A stretch of DNA of 64,000 nt, from positions 1 to 64,000 of the forward strand of contig JAMKCH010084974.1 in NCBI GenBank assembly GCA_023653785.1, given 5' to 3'. The first letter of the stretch is position 1. Each line of letters starts with the position of its first letter. Position numbers and translations under genes: made by a program. The DNA comes from Ophioderma brevispina. Taxonomy: Eukaryota > Echinodermata > Ophiuroidea > Amphilepidida > Ophiodermatidae. The notes under the pieces were generated by a model. The model was given only the letters and a program-made list of their open reading frames with translations, made no database searches and was not told the origin of the DNA. Below, in pieces: positions 1 through 21,553 of the stretch.

Positions 1-1300
1 TTTTTATTCGTGTCAGTAAACGAATATTGTCAATGGCATAAATTTATTTGGAGAGGATGTGTTGAGAACGAACAAAATTAAAAAGCCGTATTATCAGCTG
101 AAATGCTCAACTTTGTTCATCAGAATAAGATGCTCTAACCCATTTTACGTGAACCTTTTTGTATCGAATATAAGGTCTTCATACCAGATTCAATTGTCGT
201 ACAGTCTGAGACACGCTATCGATTCCTTTGCTTGGAGTCAATCAAAGAAGGGTCATGAACATCGAGGCCGGGTAAACCTCTTAATCTGAGGAAGAATAGG
301 CCACATAAATATTGTAGTTCGTTATGAGTGACCAAAACTCTCAGTACTTAGATATATGATTGGACAAACGTCAAACATTATTTCTGGAACAAGACGAATA
401 AATGTAAACCAGTGTAAACGTATCAGATATTAGTAATATTCCTTAGTGACGAAAACTACTGAAGTAAATGCATGCAAGCACGTTGTTAATGAGCTTTAAT
501 GCAGAGAATTACTTATTCGTATCATTTAGTGTGGAATTTATTCAGTGCATTTGCTTTGCATTATTTTCTTTGCGAGGAAAGGGACATTTTTTAATTATGG
601 CCTTATCTGATCCGACATCGTCACATTTGAATTTCTATTGAATTAGTGGGTAAAGCATACGAACTGACAGGAATAAAAAAATCCCACTATAACACAGTAG
701 GTTTAAAATGGTTCAGGTCATCCTGGGGTATATTTTGTAGAATGCAAGATTCTTCTCAAAATAGGCTCAAAATTCTTCATGCTGTTGGATATGTCAAACA
801 AATGCTATGCATTTGGTCAAACAAATGTTATGCATTTTGTTTGACCTTTGGGGTATAACTATGGGTGAATCTATGGGGGATCAACACTCCAGCTAAATAC
901 CTTTGAGCTGATTAACATAAAGCAAATGTATATTTCCTGTTGTAACATGCCCATTCGAACAAAAAATCAGATTATTATAAATATATTTGTAATTTGTATA
1001 TTTGAACAGTTTTTGGCTGAACACGTGTATACAACTTTTAATCATGTATTACACATTTGCAAATTTTACCCCTGTACATTTTCCCCTCTTACCGATCTCA
1101 AAATGCTCAAGAAGAGGGGTGTTATTAACGAGCGAGAAGGGTGGGAGGAGTATGGCCCGTTGTAAATCGTTTGTCGGATCTGTTGCAGTTGTATACTGCG
1201 ACAAGTGGTGGGAGGAGGGGTTGGAGGAGTATGATTATCTGTATGAAACCATTCTATATAACAGAAAATACTCATGGCTTGAAATATCTCTTTGCACCTA
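1..1300. other. Intergenic, no gene recognised
   Basis: AT-rich sequence downstream (on the minus strand) of the protease gene. The open frames here are short, overlap each other on both strands and show no domain or signal peptide. A purine-rich patch with repeated GGGTGGGAGGAG-like strings lies near 1138-1225. I see nothing else to support. Confidence 0.5.
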
Positions 1301-1821
1301 TAAAGCGGCACTGGCACATTTTCACAAAATATGAAATTTCTTCAATTTGCTCTCAAATGATAGTCTAGGCCATTGGAAGAACAGAGATATATTTTACACA
1401 TAAAAATAACATACCCCAAAACAAATAGAAACATTGATATGAGGATAAAGACATCCATGTAATTTGTAGGCCAACTTTTAAGTTTTCCATAACTTTAATC
1501 AACAAATGTGTATATTTCATGAATATTTTGGACTTGTACTCACTGATATAAAAACCACAAAGGTTATAGACCGATCAAACAGTGTGCATAGCGTGGGAAA
1601 CATGCATACGGCGTGTGTGTTCTTGTGTTAAACGCTATTTTCGTCGTCTGCTGAATTTAACGTCGCCGGCGACGTTAAATTATAAAATCATTCTGTTTAA
1701 CCATAAGGAAGCTGATTTGGTCTTAATCATTTCGGGCGAGGGCTTTTACAACCATGCAAAAATATCGATTTTGAAAAATCTTGAGGGCGCACCATTTTTC
1801 AAATGTGCCAGTGTCTCTTTA
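1301..1821. mobile_element. Non-autonomous TIR DNA element, copy 1
   Basis: The ends are inverted repeats: TAAAGCGGCACTGGCACATTT at the left reads back, with a few mismatches, from the right end near 1801-1821. A second copy lies at 32508-33053 with the same interior order. There is no coding capacity, so it is probably a MITE-like element of unknown superfamily. It contains a 28-bp perfect palindrome at 1654-1681. The target duplication is unclear because TTAA/TA-like bases occur at both ends. Confidence 0.7.
1654..1681. repeat. Perfect 28-bp palindrome
   Basis: The half-site AATTTAACGTCGCC is followed directly by its exact reverse complement, with no spacer. It lies inside the TIR element at 1301-1821. 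The matching stretch of the second element copy, near 32862-32890, has lost the symmetry. Confidence 0.85.
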
Positions 1822-2272
1822 ACATACAGTTTTCAAAAAATGGCGTCCAAACTAAACTATATACATTCAGACCCGAAACCCGTATAGTACTTTCAAAACA
1901 GTTAAGACATTTGACTCTCTTAATGTAAAAGAGCGGATTTACACTCGTTCAAGGAGTTATGAGGAACACGTTTTGGAGTCAAAATACACTCATAAAGGAG
2001 TGGATGTTGATTTAAGGAGATCAGCGCACTAGGAATCAAAATATTAACCTTTATAACACGATTTCTTCTAGTGCAAATATTACCTCATGGAAAAAGTACG
2101 CTCATTTTAGATATCAATTTTTAAATCCTATTTTGCTCCATACATCTGCCTAAAAGGTATTTAAAAGAGATGCAATATACATATTATAAATTACACCTTT
2201 TTTCAGTACATTCTGTTATGGAATTTACAATTTATAGTTCTTACGAAGCATTTTTCTGTTTAATATTAATCT
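1822..2272. other. 3' flank of the protease gene
   Basis: Non-coding sequence after the protease stop codon (minus strand). On the minus strand an ATTAAA lies about 10 bases past the stop, a possible but unproven poly(A) signal. No other feature is seen. Confidence 0.4.
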
Positions 2273-12590
<10,318 letters not shown>

Positions 12591-12744
12591 CTGAAAGAAT
12601 CGAAGAAAAAGCGATATTGTTATTTACTACAAATACTTAAAACCAACTCCTTTCATATCAATCCATGTTTGTAAGAATTTACAATGGCTTTCAGTTGATT
12701 GAATAGTGTACGAGCTGAACACCTAACGTTTTCAAGTAGAATTG

Positions 12745-12836
12745 GATTGAGTCATGAAATCTAAGAGGGACCCTGAAACGCCATTCTTAAATATTGCAAA
12801 TGGTTCCTTAAGGAGGGGGTCTAGACAAAGATTATA
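12745..12836 (-). repeat. R1 repeat fragment, reversed
   Basis: It matches the end of the R1 family, including CAAATGGTTCCTTAAGGA and AGACAAAGATT. It retains an uninterrupted TTAA at the position where the 26-kb copy carries a TTAA element. Confidence 0.6.
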
Positions 12837-12884
12837 CTGGAGGAATTTGTTGAAATTGATCCAATCATGTATATTGAAATTATT

Positions 12885-13030
12885 TTTCCCTGGAGATGGC
12901 CAGCGCACGTTAGTGTTAAAAAAAAACATGTGCGCTTGGAAGATTTGAACCGGCAACCTTCATATTACTAGCACGACGTTCTTGCCAACTGAGCTATCAA
13001 AAAAGGCTTAGTAGAGGAGCGATAGATATT
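12885..13030 (-). mobile_element. tRNA-derived SINE, copy A
   Basis: On the minus strand 13005-12929 resembles a tRNA: a TAGCTCAGTTGGCAAGA D-arm (box A), an anticodon loop CTAGTAA that would give AGT (Thr), and GGTTCAAATC (box B). The acceptor stem does not pair, so it is not a working tRNA. A short tail containing AACGTGCGCTGGCCATCTCC follows. It is upstream of the first recognised protease exon. Confidence 0.75.
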
Positions 13031-13102
13031 TCAGATTCAGATTTATTTCCATCTCAACAACAATGCATAACAACAATATATAATTATATGTTTAAATTAA
13101 TC

Positions 13103-13252
13103 TTTCCCTGGAGATGGCCAGCGCACGTTAGTGTTGAAAAAAGAAACAATGTGCGCTTGGCCGGATTCAAACCGGCGACCTTCGTATTACTAGCACGACG
13201 CTCTTGCCAACTGAGCTATCAAGAAAGGTTTGGTAGAGGAGCGATAGATATT
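13103..13252 (-). mobile_element. tRNA-derived SINE, copy B
   Basis: A head-to-tail copy of the preceding SINE with a better kept tRNA-like core: the anticodon stem TCGTG/TACGA and the T-arm GCCGG/CCGGC both pair. The same approximately 25-base leader precedes box A and the same tail follows. The acceptor stem is again not formed. Confidence 0.78.
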
Positions 13253-15707
13253 ATCTATAGGTGTTAGGTCCAAAAGGTGTCCTTTGCTTTCCTAACGGAT
13301 AGTATCAGAACGGTATATATACTTACACGACTTATATTTTTTCCTTGTCTACAAGGAGAACTAAGTAGTTAAATTTCATCCGCCTTTTTTTAAACAACCA
13401 TACTCCGTGTATCCTATTATTTTAGTACGCTTAATTTAGTACGTTTATATTATACTTTGTTATTAGTTCAGTTTGTGCTTTTGAATGAAGATCAAGACAT
13501 TTTTTTAACAAGGCACATACTGTGCACACGAACATGACAGATGGGTGTTCTTTTACCAGTTTTCGCTATTTTTACGCATAATGTAGTCTCAGTCTGTCTT
13601 CAAATAAATTTAAAATAAGGCTATTTTAGATTTAATATATTTTGATTGAAGAGTTGCATCACGAATGCAATGTATTCTAAAAACAATCAACCTGAGGGAA
13701 TCCAAATTGAAATGCATTCAATTTCGTATGTCTATTTTCTTCGTATTTGGCAGAAGACAATTTTCCTTCGTCATGCTTGTTACAGGTAAGATAATTATTG
13801 TAAAATTTGAACTGCCTGAAATTATCAAATACCAAATAGGCAGATGACTAACTAAGGTAAAATGAACGCGTTTTGGCGCAATCGCAATTTGTTTAGAGGT
13901 CACCAACAATTAAGAATCGGTTGTAGGGTTCGACACACCAGGCCACGTCATCCAGCCATCACTTCAATTCAGATCACTAAGTTTACAGCAGAAATGAAAT
14001 GTTTAGAGAGAGAATAGCAGCGAGCTAATTTCGAAATTTAAGTTGTGCCGTTTTGATGGTAGCAGGGAAGTGCAGACTCTTGGAGAGGACAACCTACTGT
14101 AACAGAGTTATTCACAAATAATATACACGGCGTATATGCTGATCAATTGAAATATAACTCTCGAACAAGTTGCAAACCTCTGACAACCTGATGCGATTAT
14201 CATTATTGCCTTATGTTCTTATACCCGCCACGCCCAAGAACAAAACGAATGATGATAGCGAAGACTGACTTCGATGAAGTTTAAGGGATCTGCTCTATGT
14301 AAGGAACTGACCTAGGTAAGTGTAATGGATTATAATCCGGAAAACGACAAGAGATATGGGGAGATGCAGCTATATAATACAAGTCAATTAAGAGTATTTT
14401 CCGGTCGCATTCCAGTTTGTATCGAAAACAATCTAGGAGTGATTCTGAGTTTCAAATCTTGCGAACATACGGATTCAGACAAAGATCGGTTGATAGGACT
14501 CGGTACGATTTAAGAGCTGGATTGCGCAAATGGTAGAGCACGCCAGAAGTCGCCCATTCTAACTTAAGCCAATTTTTGTTTGCTATATTTTTGCTCCACC
14601 GCTGAGCTATAACTCGCTTGAGGACAACCATCGGGTTCATGAAGCTATACATAGTTGTACAATGCCCGCATACCTTCATTTCGTTATGTTCAATAAACCT
14701 ACAAACAATTATTTGAAGAATCATGTTTTTATCGTAAAGTCTTTTCAAAAGATGTTCAACAATTTTGGACAGTAACAGTCGATTTTAAAGGGCATTTCTA
14801 TTATTATCTTAGCCCATTAACCAAAGAATCTCGAATTAGCAACAGATTCAACCATTCCTGGTTTTGTGGAGATTACTTTGTCTTTAAAGACCTAAGTCAA
14901 ATGGCCCCCTAATCCCCTTGGATACACGCTCTCCGTATCGAATTATCCTCACCTCATCAACAAACTCGCGTATTTGTTGTAATGGTTTAACTATTTGGAC
15001 TTTTCTGTGAATAGCTTAAAGCGCGATGAAAGTCACTAAGGAAATACTTCCGTGTGTTCTCAAAATTCAGGTATGTGCGGGACAATAGAGAGCACCGGCA
15101 AAGTGAATTTCACAAAGTAGAGGGTAGTTTTTGCAACTGTATATGATCCACGTTAACAGAAGCAATCCTCTCCATTGTTATGTAATCAGTATGGCTAATT
15201 TCTTACAGATTTTCTGTACTATGTTTATAAGTTGCCAGATAAAAATGAACCATTGTAATAAGATAAACTATGAACTACAGCATACAAGGTCACGAAGCTT
15301 TCAAAATATCAGGTTTCCTTTTCTCTTTCCAATCCACAGATTTCTTCAATCTTCAAGCAGGCTGTTTTGTGGTCAAACACAACTTTAGCGAGTATGTAGA
15401 GTATTCAGAAGGCTCGTCTTTGTTATGCTGATGATTTTTAACTACCGATATCCGTTTTATTCTGCAAATAATCTCTTAATATAACACTTCATATAGCTAA
15501 ACATATGTATTGATCAAAGTAATATTCTGTACCAAGTAGTTTCAAATCATACATATTAATGTTGTTTTGCGTGCTAGGCTTGTTATGCGCTTTAATGTTT
15601 GCACATTAAAGACACCTTTGGATGGGTAATCAATAGAGTCCAATTCATTCCAAATATAAATAAGAGTTATTATCCCAACATACGCACAGGACTTCTTTGA
15701 GGACGTT
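13253..15707. other. Intergenic between protease and GPCR
   Basis: No domain-bearing frame and no further CUB or LDLa exon was found on either strand. Two isolated tRNA D-arm-like strings occur: GCGCAAATGGTAGAGC at 14526-14541 (plus) and TAGCTCAGCGGTGGAGCA near 14594-14612 (minus). Both are probably SINE remnants. The missing protease 5' exon(s) could be here but were not recognised. Confidence 0.45.
15655..15664 (+). promoter_or_regulatory. Possible TATA box
   Basis: TATAAATAAG lies about 44 bases upstream of the GPCR start codon. In so AT-rich a background this is weak evidence; the short leader it would imply is plausible for an intronless gene. Confidence 0.3.
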
Positions 15708-18700
15708 ATGGCATTCCTTTTGTGTCACGCTTTACCAGTTGTATTCGCCATTGCGGTTGTCAGAGCCACAGTTAACAACACCGTTAACGTGTGTAAGACT
15801 GACCATGTAAATATAACAATGAAGCCAATGCTTATTAGAACCAACTTTGAAGAAGAGCAAATTAGTTGCCATCAAAGGACAAAATATATAGATTGTTATG
15901 CCTGTAATATGAACCTATCTCTAACCGATGGAAATGCCCTCTCTATAATGCCCTTAGATTCAAATCCAAACAATTCATTGTCGTATTTGTATATCGAACG
16001 ATTAGACCAATTCAATGACAAATGTTATAAAAGATATGCCTTAATACATCTAAGTATAAAAGGCTGTATTGCCTTTTTTGCATCTTCTTCATACAATATT
16101 AATTTATTCAATACCTTTGTAAATATCCAAGTTCAACAAGAAAGAGTTCTACATCAACCCTGCATTCAACCATGCAACTGTGAGTTACCAGTAACGTTGT
16201 CATCACAATCAGGTGATGATACTCCATTGTGCAATATCACTGAATATGACATGGTTGAAATAACTTATCCAAAAGATATTTATAGCGGCAGCAGAGTTAA
16301 TTTATTATGCTTTGAGGAGTGTCAATGCATTCTTGGCTACAGAAAATGGACGATGCGATGCAATGATACCGTAGAATTCATTACACTTATTATCTATAAT
16401 CTGAGGACAGATTGGCCGTCTCTATTAATTACAAAGGCAGGTCTGAATACATTAACAGCAGACGCATTCTTTGGTTTGAATACCTTGTTTTCATTGTCTC
16501 TAGAGCACAACAGGCTGACGACACTGCCGGCAGGTTTGTTCAGTGGTTTGAATCAGCTGAAGCTAATATATCTCAGCAACAATCATCTTGTGTCCTTGCC
16601 TGTGAGGGTGTTTCATGGTATGGCTCAGTTGGAGTCCATTCCCTTAGCCACAACCAGTTAAGTTCTTTGTCCGCTGGCGTACTCGATGGGCTCACCGGAG
16701 TTCCTTTAAGGACAATATTGCTTGATAACAATCACCTGACCTCGTTACCGGATGGCTTATTTAAAGGGATAACGCTCGGACCTAAGAGAGCACCAATAAT
16801 GCTACATCTTGGAAACAATCATCTCACATCACTGTCAATTGACGTATTTACTGGTATGAATATAACAGGATCGCTGGTCATTAATTTTAACAACAATCGG
16901 ATAACCTCCATCCCTAATGGTTTATTCACTGATATGGCTCAAATAATTGAATTATTACTTTCGGGTAACAACCTTACGGTACTGCAGTCAGGCTTATTCG
17001 ATAATCTTGCTGCACTCACGCGCCTGCGTCTGGACAACAATCAGTTGACTTTTTTATCCGAGGACCTTTTTAAAGATTTGGTTAGTTTGCGGTCTCTCAA
17101 TCTAACTAGTAATAAGCTAACAATGCTGCCTTTCGACATTTTTGACAATCTTTATCAGTTATATGAGCTATATCTTGATTACAATCAGTTGGAGACTTTG
17201 CCAAAGAGTTCTTTTGAATCCATGTATAATTTGGTTGACTTAATTTTGAGTAATAACTTGTTACGAGTATTGCCAGATAAAATATTTCATTCTTTATACA
17301 AAGTCGAATACATCTATCTAGATCATAACAATTTGTCGACAATACCTGAAGATATATTTTACAATACTTCAATAGTATATTTAGATATGAGTAACAACAA
17401 TTTGATTGACATTCCTATCAATTTCATTCATTCATTGGAATACTTACAATACCTCAATATATCGCATAACCGAGTAGCAATATTACCATTATTCCATTCG
17501 AGTACTCGTTTAGCGGTTCTTGATTTAAGTTCAAATAATTTGAGAAGTTTGGATAAAGATGTATTCATATCCATGCCAGCCCTGAAATACCTCTCCCTGG
17601 ATAACAATCCAATGACTGAACCAAACATTATGTTTGAAGGTCTTTCTTCCCTACAGGTTCTTTCCCTCATGAACAACTCTTTAAGGGATGTAAAACCTGG
17701 TTTGTTCAGTAACCAAATCCAACTGAGTACTCTTAAAATGACCAATAATCAGTTATCTAATATCGTTCAGGGGTCATTATCCGGTCTGTTTGCACTTCAA
17801 ACCCTGGAATTGCAGGAGAATAAGATACATACCTTACCAAAAGGCGTGTTCGATGACTTAACAGAGGTTCAATTTATTAACGTTTCCCACAATGCTATTC
17901 AAAAACTCCAAAGCGAATTATTTTTTGGTACACAACTGGTAACATTGGACCTAAGATCAAATGATTTATTTCTTGTATTAAAATCATCTTTCTCCGGACT
18001 TTCCAACTCAACAGTGTTAGTAAGTGAAAGTGCAACATGCTGTTTTATTAACGATTCAAGAGATTGTATTTCACAAAATGCACGACCGGCTTACCTGACA
18101 TGTGACAGAATGTTAAATGATGTTTTGTTGCGTGTTTCAATGTGGGCTCTTGGCGCATTTGCCATGGCTTTAAACTTTTTCGTATTTTGCCTCCGTTTAT
18201 TAGATAACCAATCTAACAACGTTCAAGCAATTTTTATATCAAATCTTGCATTGTCCGATTTTCTAATGGGCGCTAATATGTTGTTGCTGGCAGTTGCCGA
18301 TACATATTATGCGGATTACTTTCCTTCCTATTCCGATGTATGGAGAAACGGCACCATCTGTAAAATTGCAAGCATATTATCAATATTATCGAGTGAAGTA
18401 TCTGTGTTTCTAATAACGATGATTACCTTCGACAGATTCCAGGCGGTAAAGTATCCTTTTAGTACCAATCGCCTACGATCAAAGTCTGCTAAAACCTGTG
18501 TGGCTTTGATTTGGTTCATTGGTTTAATACTCAGTGTTGTACCGGTTGTTCTGTCTGGATTTTATTCAAATGTTTTTGAAGTTTCAGAAGTATGCGTCGG
18601 TATTCCGATGGTTAAACGCCCACGAATATTAACACACAACAAATCGGTTGAAATAGAAGTAAATGACTTTGACGTTTCATTCTTCTTGAAGCTTAACTGG

Positions 18701-19144
18701 GAATTGCTTAGAATTGAAAGATCATATTATATTGAATCCACCAAAAGGATAATACTTTCCGCTTATGAAGAATCTGAAGTAGTGGGTTATAAAATAGCTA
18801 CGTATTTTTCCATAATTGTTTTCATTGGTATCAATCTCATTTGTTTCCTTCTCATTGGTTTTATGTACCTACAAATATTCATTACTGCAAGAAGAACAGG
18901 GAAAACAGCAGGGCGCAAACAGAGCGAGAAAGAAGAACTTCGAATGGCAATTAAAATGTCTGTCATAGTAATCACAGACTTTTTAACCTGGGTCCCATTG
19001 GTTGTGGTGTGCATATTTGTGCAAGGTGACGTCATTGTTATCAATCCAGTGGTATATGCATGGACCGTTGCTTTCATTCTGCCCATTAATTCTGCTTTGA
19101 ATCCCTTTCTTTATACTCTAATCAGCTACATACAGGCCCATTAA
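15708..19144 (+). CDS. LRR-containing class A GPCR (relaxin-receptor/GRL101-like), one frameshift
   Basis: A plasma-membrane receptor whose leucine-rich ectodomain would bind a ligand and signal through G proteins. An N-terminal signal peptide (about 20 residues) and a Cys-rich region of about 200 residues precede roughly 21 LRRs with LxxNxL cores. A CCF..C hinge follows, then seven hydrophobic segments: NLALSDFLMG in TM2, DRF instead of DRY/ERW after TM3, TDFLTWVP in TM6, NPFLY in TM7. The second extracellular loop is long and the C-tail is only about ten residues. Unlike RXFP1/2 and GRL101 there is no LDLa module in the visible N-terminus. The frame shifts by one base near 16645-16660, inside an LRR, at the I-P-L/S-H-N-Q join; the next repeats resume perfectly in the other frame. 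There is no splice signal, so this is either a sequencing error or a recent pseudogene. Intronless, which suggests a retroduplicated family. Stop TAA at 19142. Confidence 0.88.
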
Positions 19145-19590
19145 ATTAATTAATATTAAATTATATATTATATTGCTATCATGTACGAAATTGGCTTTTG
19201 TTGCTCACTCAGAACGCTCTTAGGGCAAAATATCGTTTCCACCTAACGTATCCCTTTGTATTGCGGTTTATTCCGTTTTGGATAACAACGGATATGAATA
19301 TTATTAATCTATGCAAATGAAAGATAATCTCTAGAATGACAAAGGATATTTATTAATTTAAATAAGAAAATAACTCATAACCTAATGAATAATTAAAATT
19401 ACCCCCTAACGTGCTTGTTAACATTATTATTATTATGTTATATTATGGTATGTTATATTATAGTATAGTACATTAAAAAAGTTCGCCAGTTTGGTTTGTC
19501 TGGAACTATTATCTTTGGTCAGAAAAAAAGGTGAACTATGGTATAGAGGGAGTGATTGAAACAACTCAATCATATTAATTAATAATGGTA
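19145..19590. other. AT-rich 3' flank of the GPCR
   Basis: Very AT-rich, with runs of TATTA/TTATA near 19430-19470. No canonical AATAAA was seen close to the stop codon. Nothing else is recognised. Confidence 0.45.
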
Positions 19591-19755
19591 TACAAATATT
19601 GACTGCCTATGAGTGCAATAGTAAAGAATATATCTCGAGGACAAATTTTGGGTTTTCTATTTCACGAGCCGCAGGCGAGTGAAATGGAACATCCAAAATT
19701 TGTCCAAGTGATCTATTTTTACTATTGCACGAATATTAGCAGTCAATATTTGTTA
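19591..19755. mobile_element. Small foldback element
   Basis: Left arm ACAAATATTGACTGC..GTGCAATAGTAAA is repeated inverted at the right as TTTACTATTGCAC..GCAGTCAATATTTGT. The centre also folds: GACAAATTTTGG against CCAAAATTTGTC. Non-coding, MITE-like. Confidence 0.75.
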
Positions 19756-19763
19756 TATATAAT

Positions 19764-19868
19764 GATTTCACATAGATTCTTACGATTTCACATAGATTCT
19801 TACCACAGTGCAATAGTACAGTGCAATAGTACAGTGCAATAGTACAGTGCAAAAGTACAGTGCAATGA
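19764..19868. repeat. Two short tandem repeats
   Basis: A 20-base unit (GATTTCACATAGATTCTTAC) is present twice at 19764-19803. About five 13-base units ACAGTGCAATAGT follow at 19805-19868. GTGCAATAGT is also part of the foldback arm just upstream, so the tandem probably grew from that element. Confidence 0.85.
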
Positions 19869-20221
19869 TAAAAACTATTGCATGGCTGAAATCGCGCGAG
19901 GGTTATATAATAGCTTATAATACATTTTCTTTCACATTCCACTAATGCACAGTCAATATTTACAGTTTTACTCTCTAATCTCACTCTTTCAGAGTGACTC
20001 CAGGGCGACCTCCGAAAAAAGCGCACCTTTCAAAGACAATACCTTGGATCGATAAAATTTGTATTTTTTTTAATTATCAAGTGTAAATTATAAATTCTAT
20101 AACCTCTACTCTCCTTTATTCAAAAGCGCGCTCTTTGATTGATTAGTTTATTGCCTATTATTCTGCATTATCATGTTTTGAGGAATCCAAGTGTGGGAAA
20201 ATATCGGATCCAAAACATGAT

Positions 20222-20370
20222 AATGATAAAATTGGATGATTTACGCCCAATATTAATTGGTCTTGCTAAGAGTTTTAAAATATTGGGCTCGACTGCGTCT
20301 CGCCCAATATTTTTGAAACTCATAGCTCGACCAATTAATTTGGGCTAAATCAATCCAATTTTATATCAAT
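20222..20370. repeat. Nested palindromic element
   Basis: Arms of about 60 bases: ATAAAATTGGATGATTTACG, CCCAATATTAATTGGTC and AAAATATTGGGC mirror GCCCAATATTTTTG, GACCAATTAATTTGGG and CAATCCAATTTTAT. Non-coding. Confidence 0.75.
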
Positions 20371-20593
20371 AATGGGTCGCGTTACGCACTAATGCGTGAT
20401 GCAAAACGCACGTTCTTTCCGAGGGTGCCACCACCACTCTAGGCGTACACGTAACATTTACGCTGAAGAGACAGGACGCGAGCTGTAAAGATGTAAAGAA
20501 CTGTTACGTTTTTAGTAAGAAATTGAGTTTTTCGGTTATTTTTTCATTTATTTGGGTAATAGAATAAAAATAAAGGGCGCGATGTCCATGTTT

Positions 20594-20690
20594 ATGCCGT
20601 ATAATGTGCCCTCGGAAGTAAAATCATCTGAATAATGGGTCTCAGCTTCGCCTCGCCCATTATTCATGTTTTTACTTGCCTCGGACACAT
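20594..20690. repeat. Nested palindromic element
   Basis: Arms TGCCCTCGGAAGTAAAATCA and GAATAATGGG are mirrored by CCCATTATTC, GTTTTTACTTGCC and TCGGACACA. Non-coding. Confidence 0.65.
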
Positions 20691-20693
20691 GTT

Positions 20694-20844
20694 GGTGGGC
20701 GTTTCATATAGAATTCCCACTGATGCAAATGAGGTATTGCCATTTATTCCGTCAAGCTCTGCCGCACAACATCAAACAGCGCATGACGGAATCAATTGTA
20801 ATACCTCATTTCCATCCATGGGACTTGTATATGAAACGTCTACC
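20694..20844. mobile_element. GTTTCATATA MITE, copy 1
   Basis: About 150 bp with imperfect inverted repeats over nearly its whole length: GGTGGGCGTTTCATATA at the left and TATATGAAACGTCTACC at the right, then ATGAGGTATT/AATACCTCAT and TTCCGTCA/TGACGGAA inwards. A second copy is at 30320-30467. Confidence 0.8.
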
Positions 20845-20988
20845 ACATTTTTCTTGCATAAACATGAACATCTTGTCCTTTATTTCTTAAATATTCTTCG
20901 AAGGGTTTGAAACTTCACTTTTTTCGGAGTGGACCCTGTAGTCGCTTTAAAAGAGTGAAATTCACTCTTTTGCTTTAAGAGAGTAACC

Positions 20989-21350
20989 TTTATTACGAAG
21001 AAAAGATAAAAAGAATAAAAAGATATCACCAGCATTGCATTGCAGTTCATTATGTCCATTATTGAAATTAACGCAGGAGTAAATTCTTAATTGTCATAAG
21101 CCATCGGATGATTGGACAATGTTAATTTTAACTACACACTTCTGAAAAGTAAAGATAATATAAATTTTAGTATTGTATTTAACAGTTCACTGGGTGTGTT
21201 GAACTTAAGAGTCGTACATTTATACAAAAAATACGAACTTTTGAATAAATATATTTATGAAAAATAATAATTCACCAAATTCTCAGGAATTACAAAATCG
21301 ATGTTAGGCATTACGTAGTCTAAGGAATAAACATTGAAAACTTGGGCTAC
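20989..21350. other. Spacer, nothing recognised
   Basis: AT-rich sequence between the composite element and the minisatellite. No coding frame or repeat family recognised. Confidence 0.45.
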
Positions 21351-21553
21351 GACTTCTGCATTCTGTAGACTTCTGCATTCTGTAGACTTCTGCATTCTGT
21401 AGACTTCTGCATTCTGTAGACTTCTGCATTCTGTAGACTTCTGCATTCTGTAGACTTCTGCATTCTGTAGACTTCTGCATTCTGTAGACTTCTGCATTCT
21501 GTAGACTTCTGCATTCTGTAGACTTCTGCATTCTGTAGACTTCTGCATTCTGC
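21351..21553. repeat. 17-bp minisatellite, array 1
   Basis: About twelve near-identical units of TTCTGCATTCTGTAGAC. The same array, shorter, recurs at 22841-22964 at the same place in the duplicated unit. Open frames across it are artefacts of the lack of stops in a 17-base period. Confidence 0.95.

Larger units (their letters stand above)
19974..20988. mobile_element. Composite TIR element with nested foldbacks
   Basis: The left end (TACTCTCTAATCTCACTCTTTCAGAGTG.. and CTCCGAAAAAAG near 20008-20020) is matched inverted at 20925-20988 (CTTTTTTCGGAGTGG.., AAAGAGTGAAATTCACTCTTT, AAGAGAGTAA). Three smaller palindromic elements lie between these ends. No transposase frame is seen. Confidence 0.55.

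Noticed and set aside
12929..13226. Two tRNA-Thr genes
   Set aside because: Boxes A and B and the anticodon arm are present, but the acceptor stems do not pair and a shared leader and tail mark them as SINEs.
17106..17745. Minus-strand frames inside the GPCR
   Set aside because: Shadows of the LRR coding sequence on the other strand.
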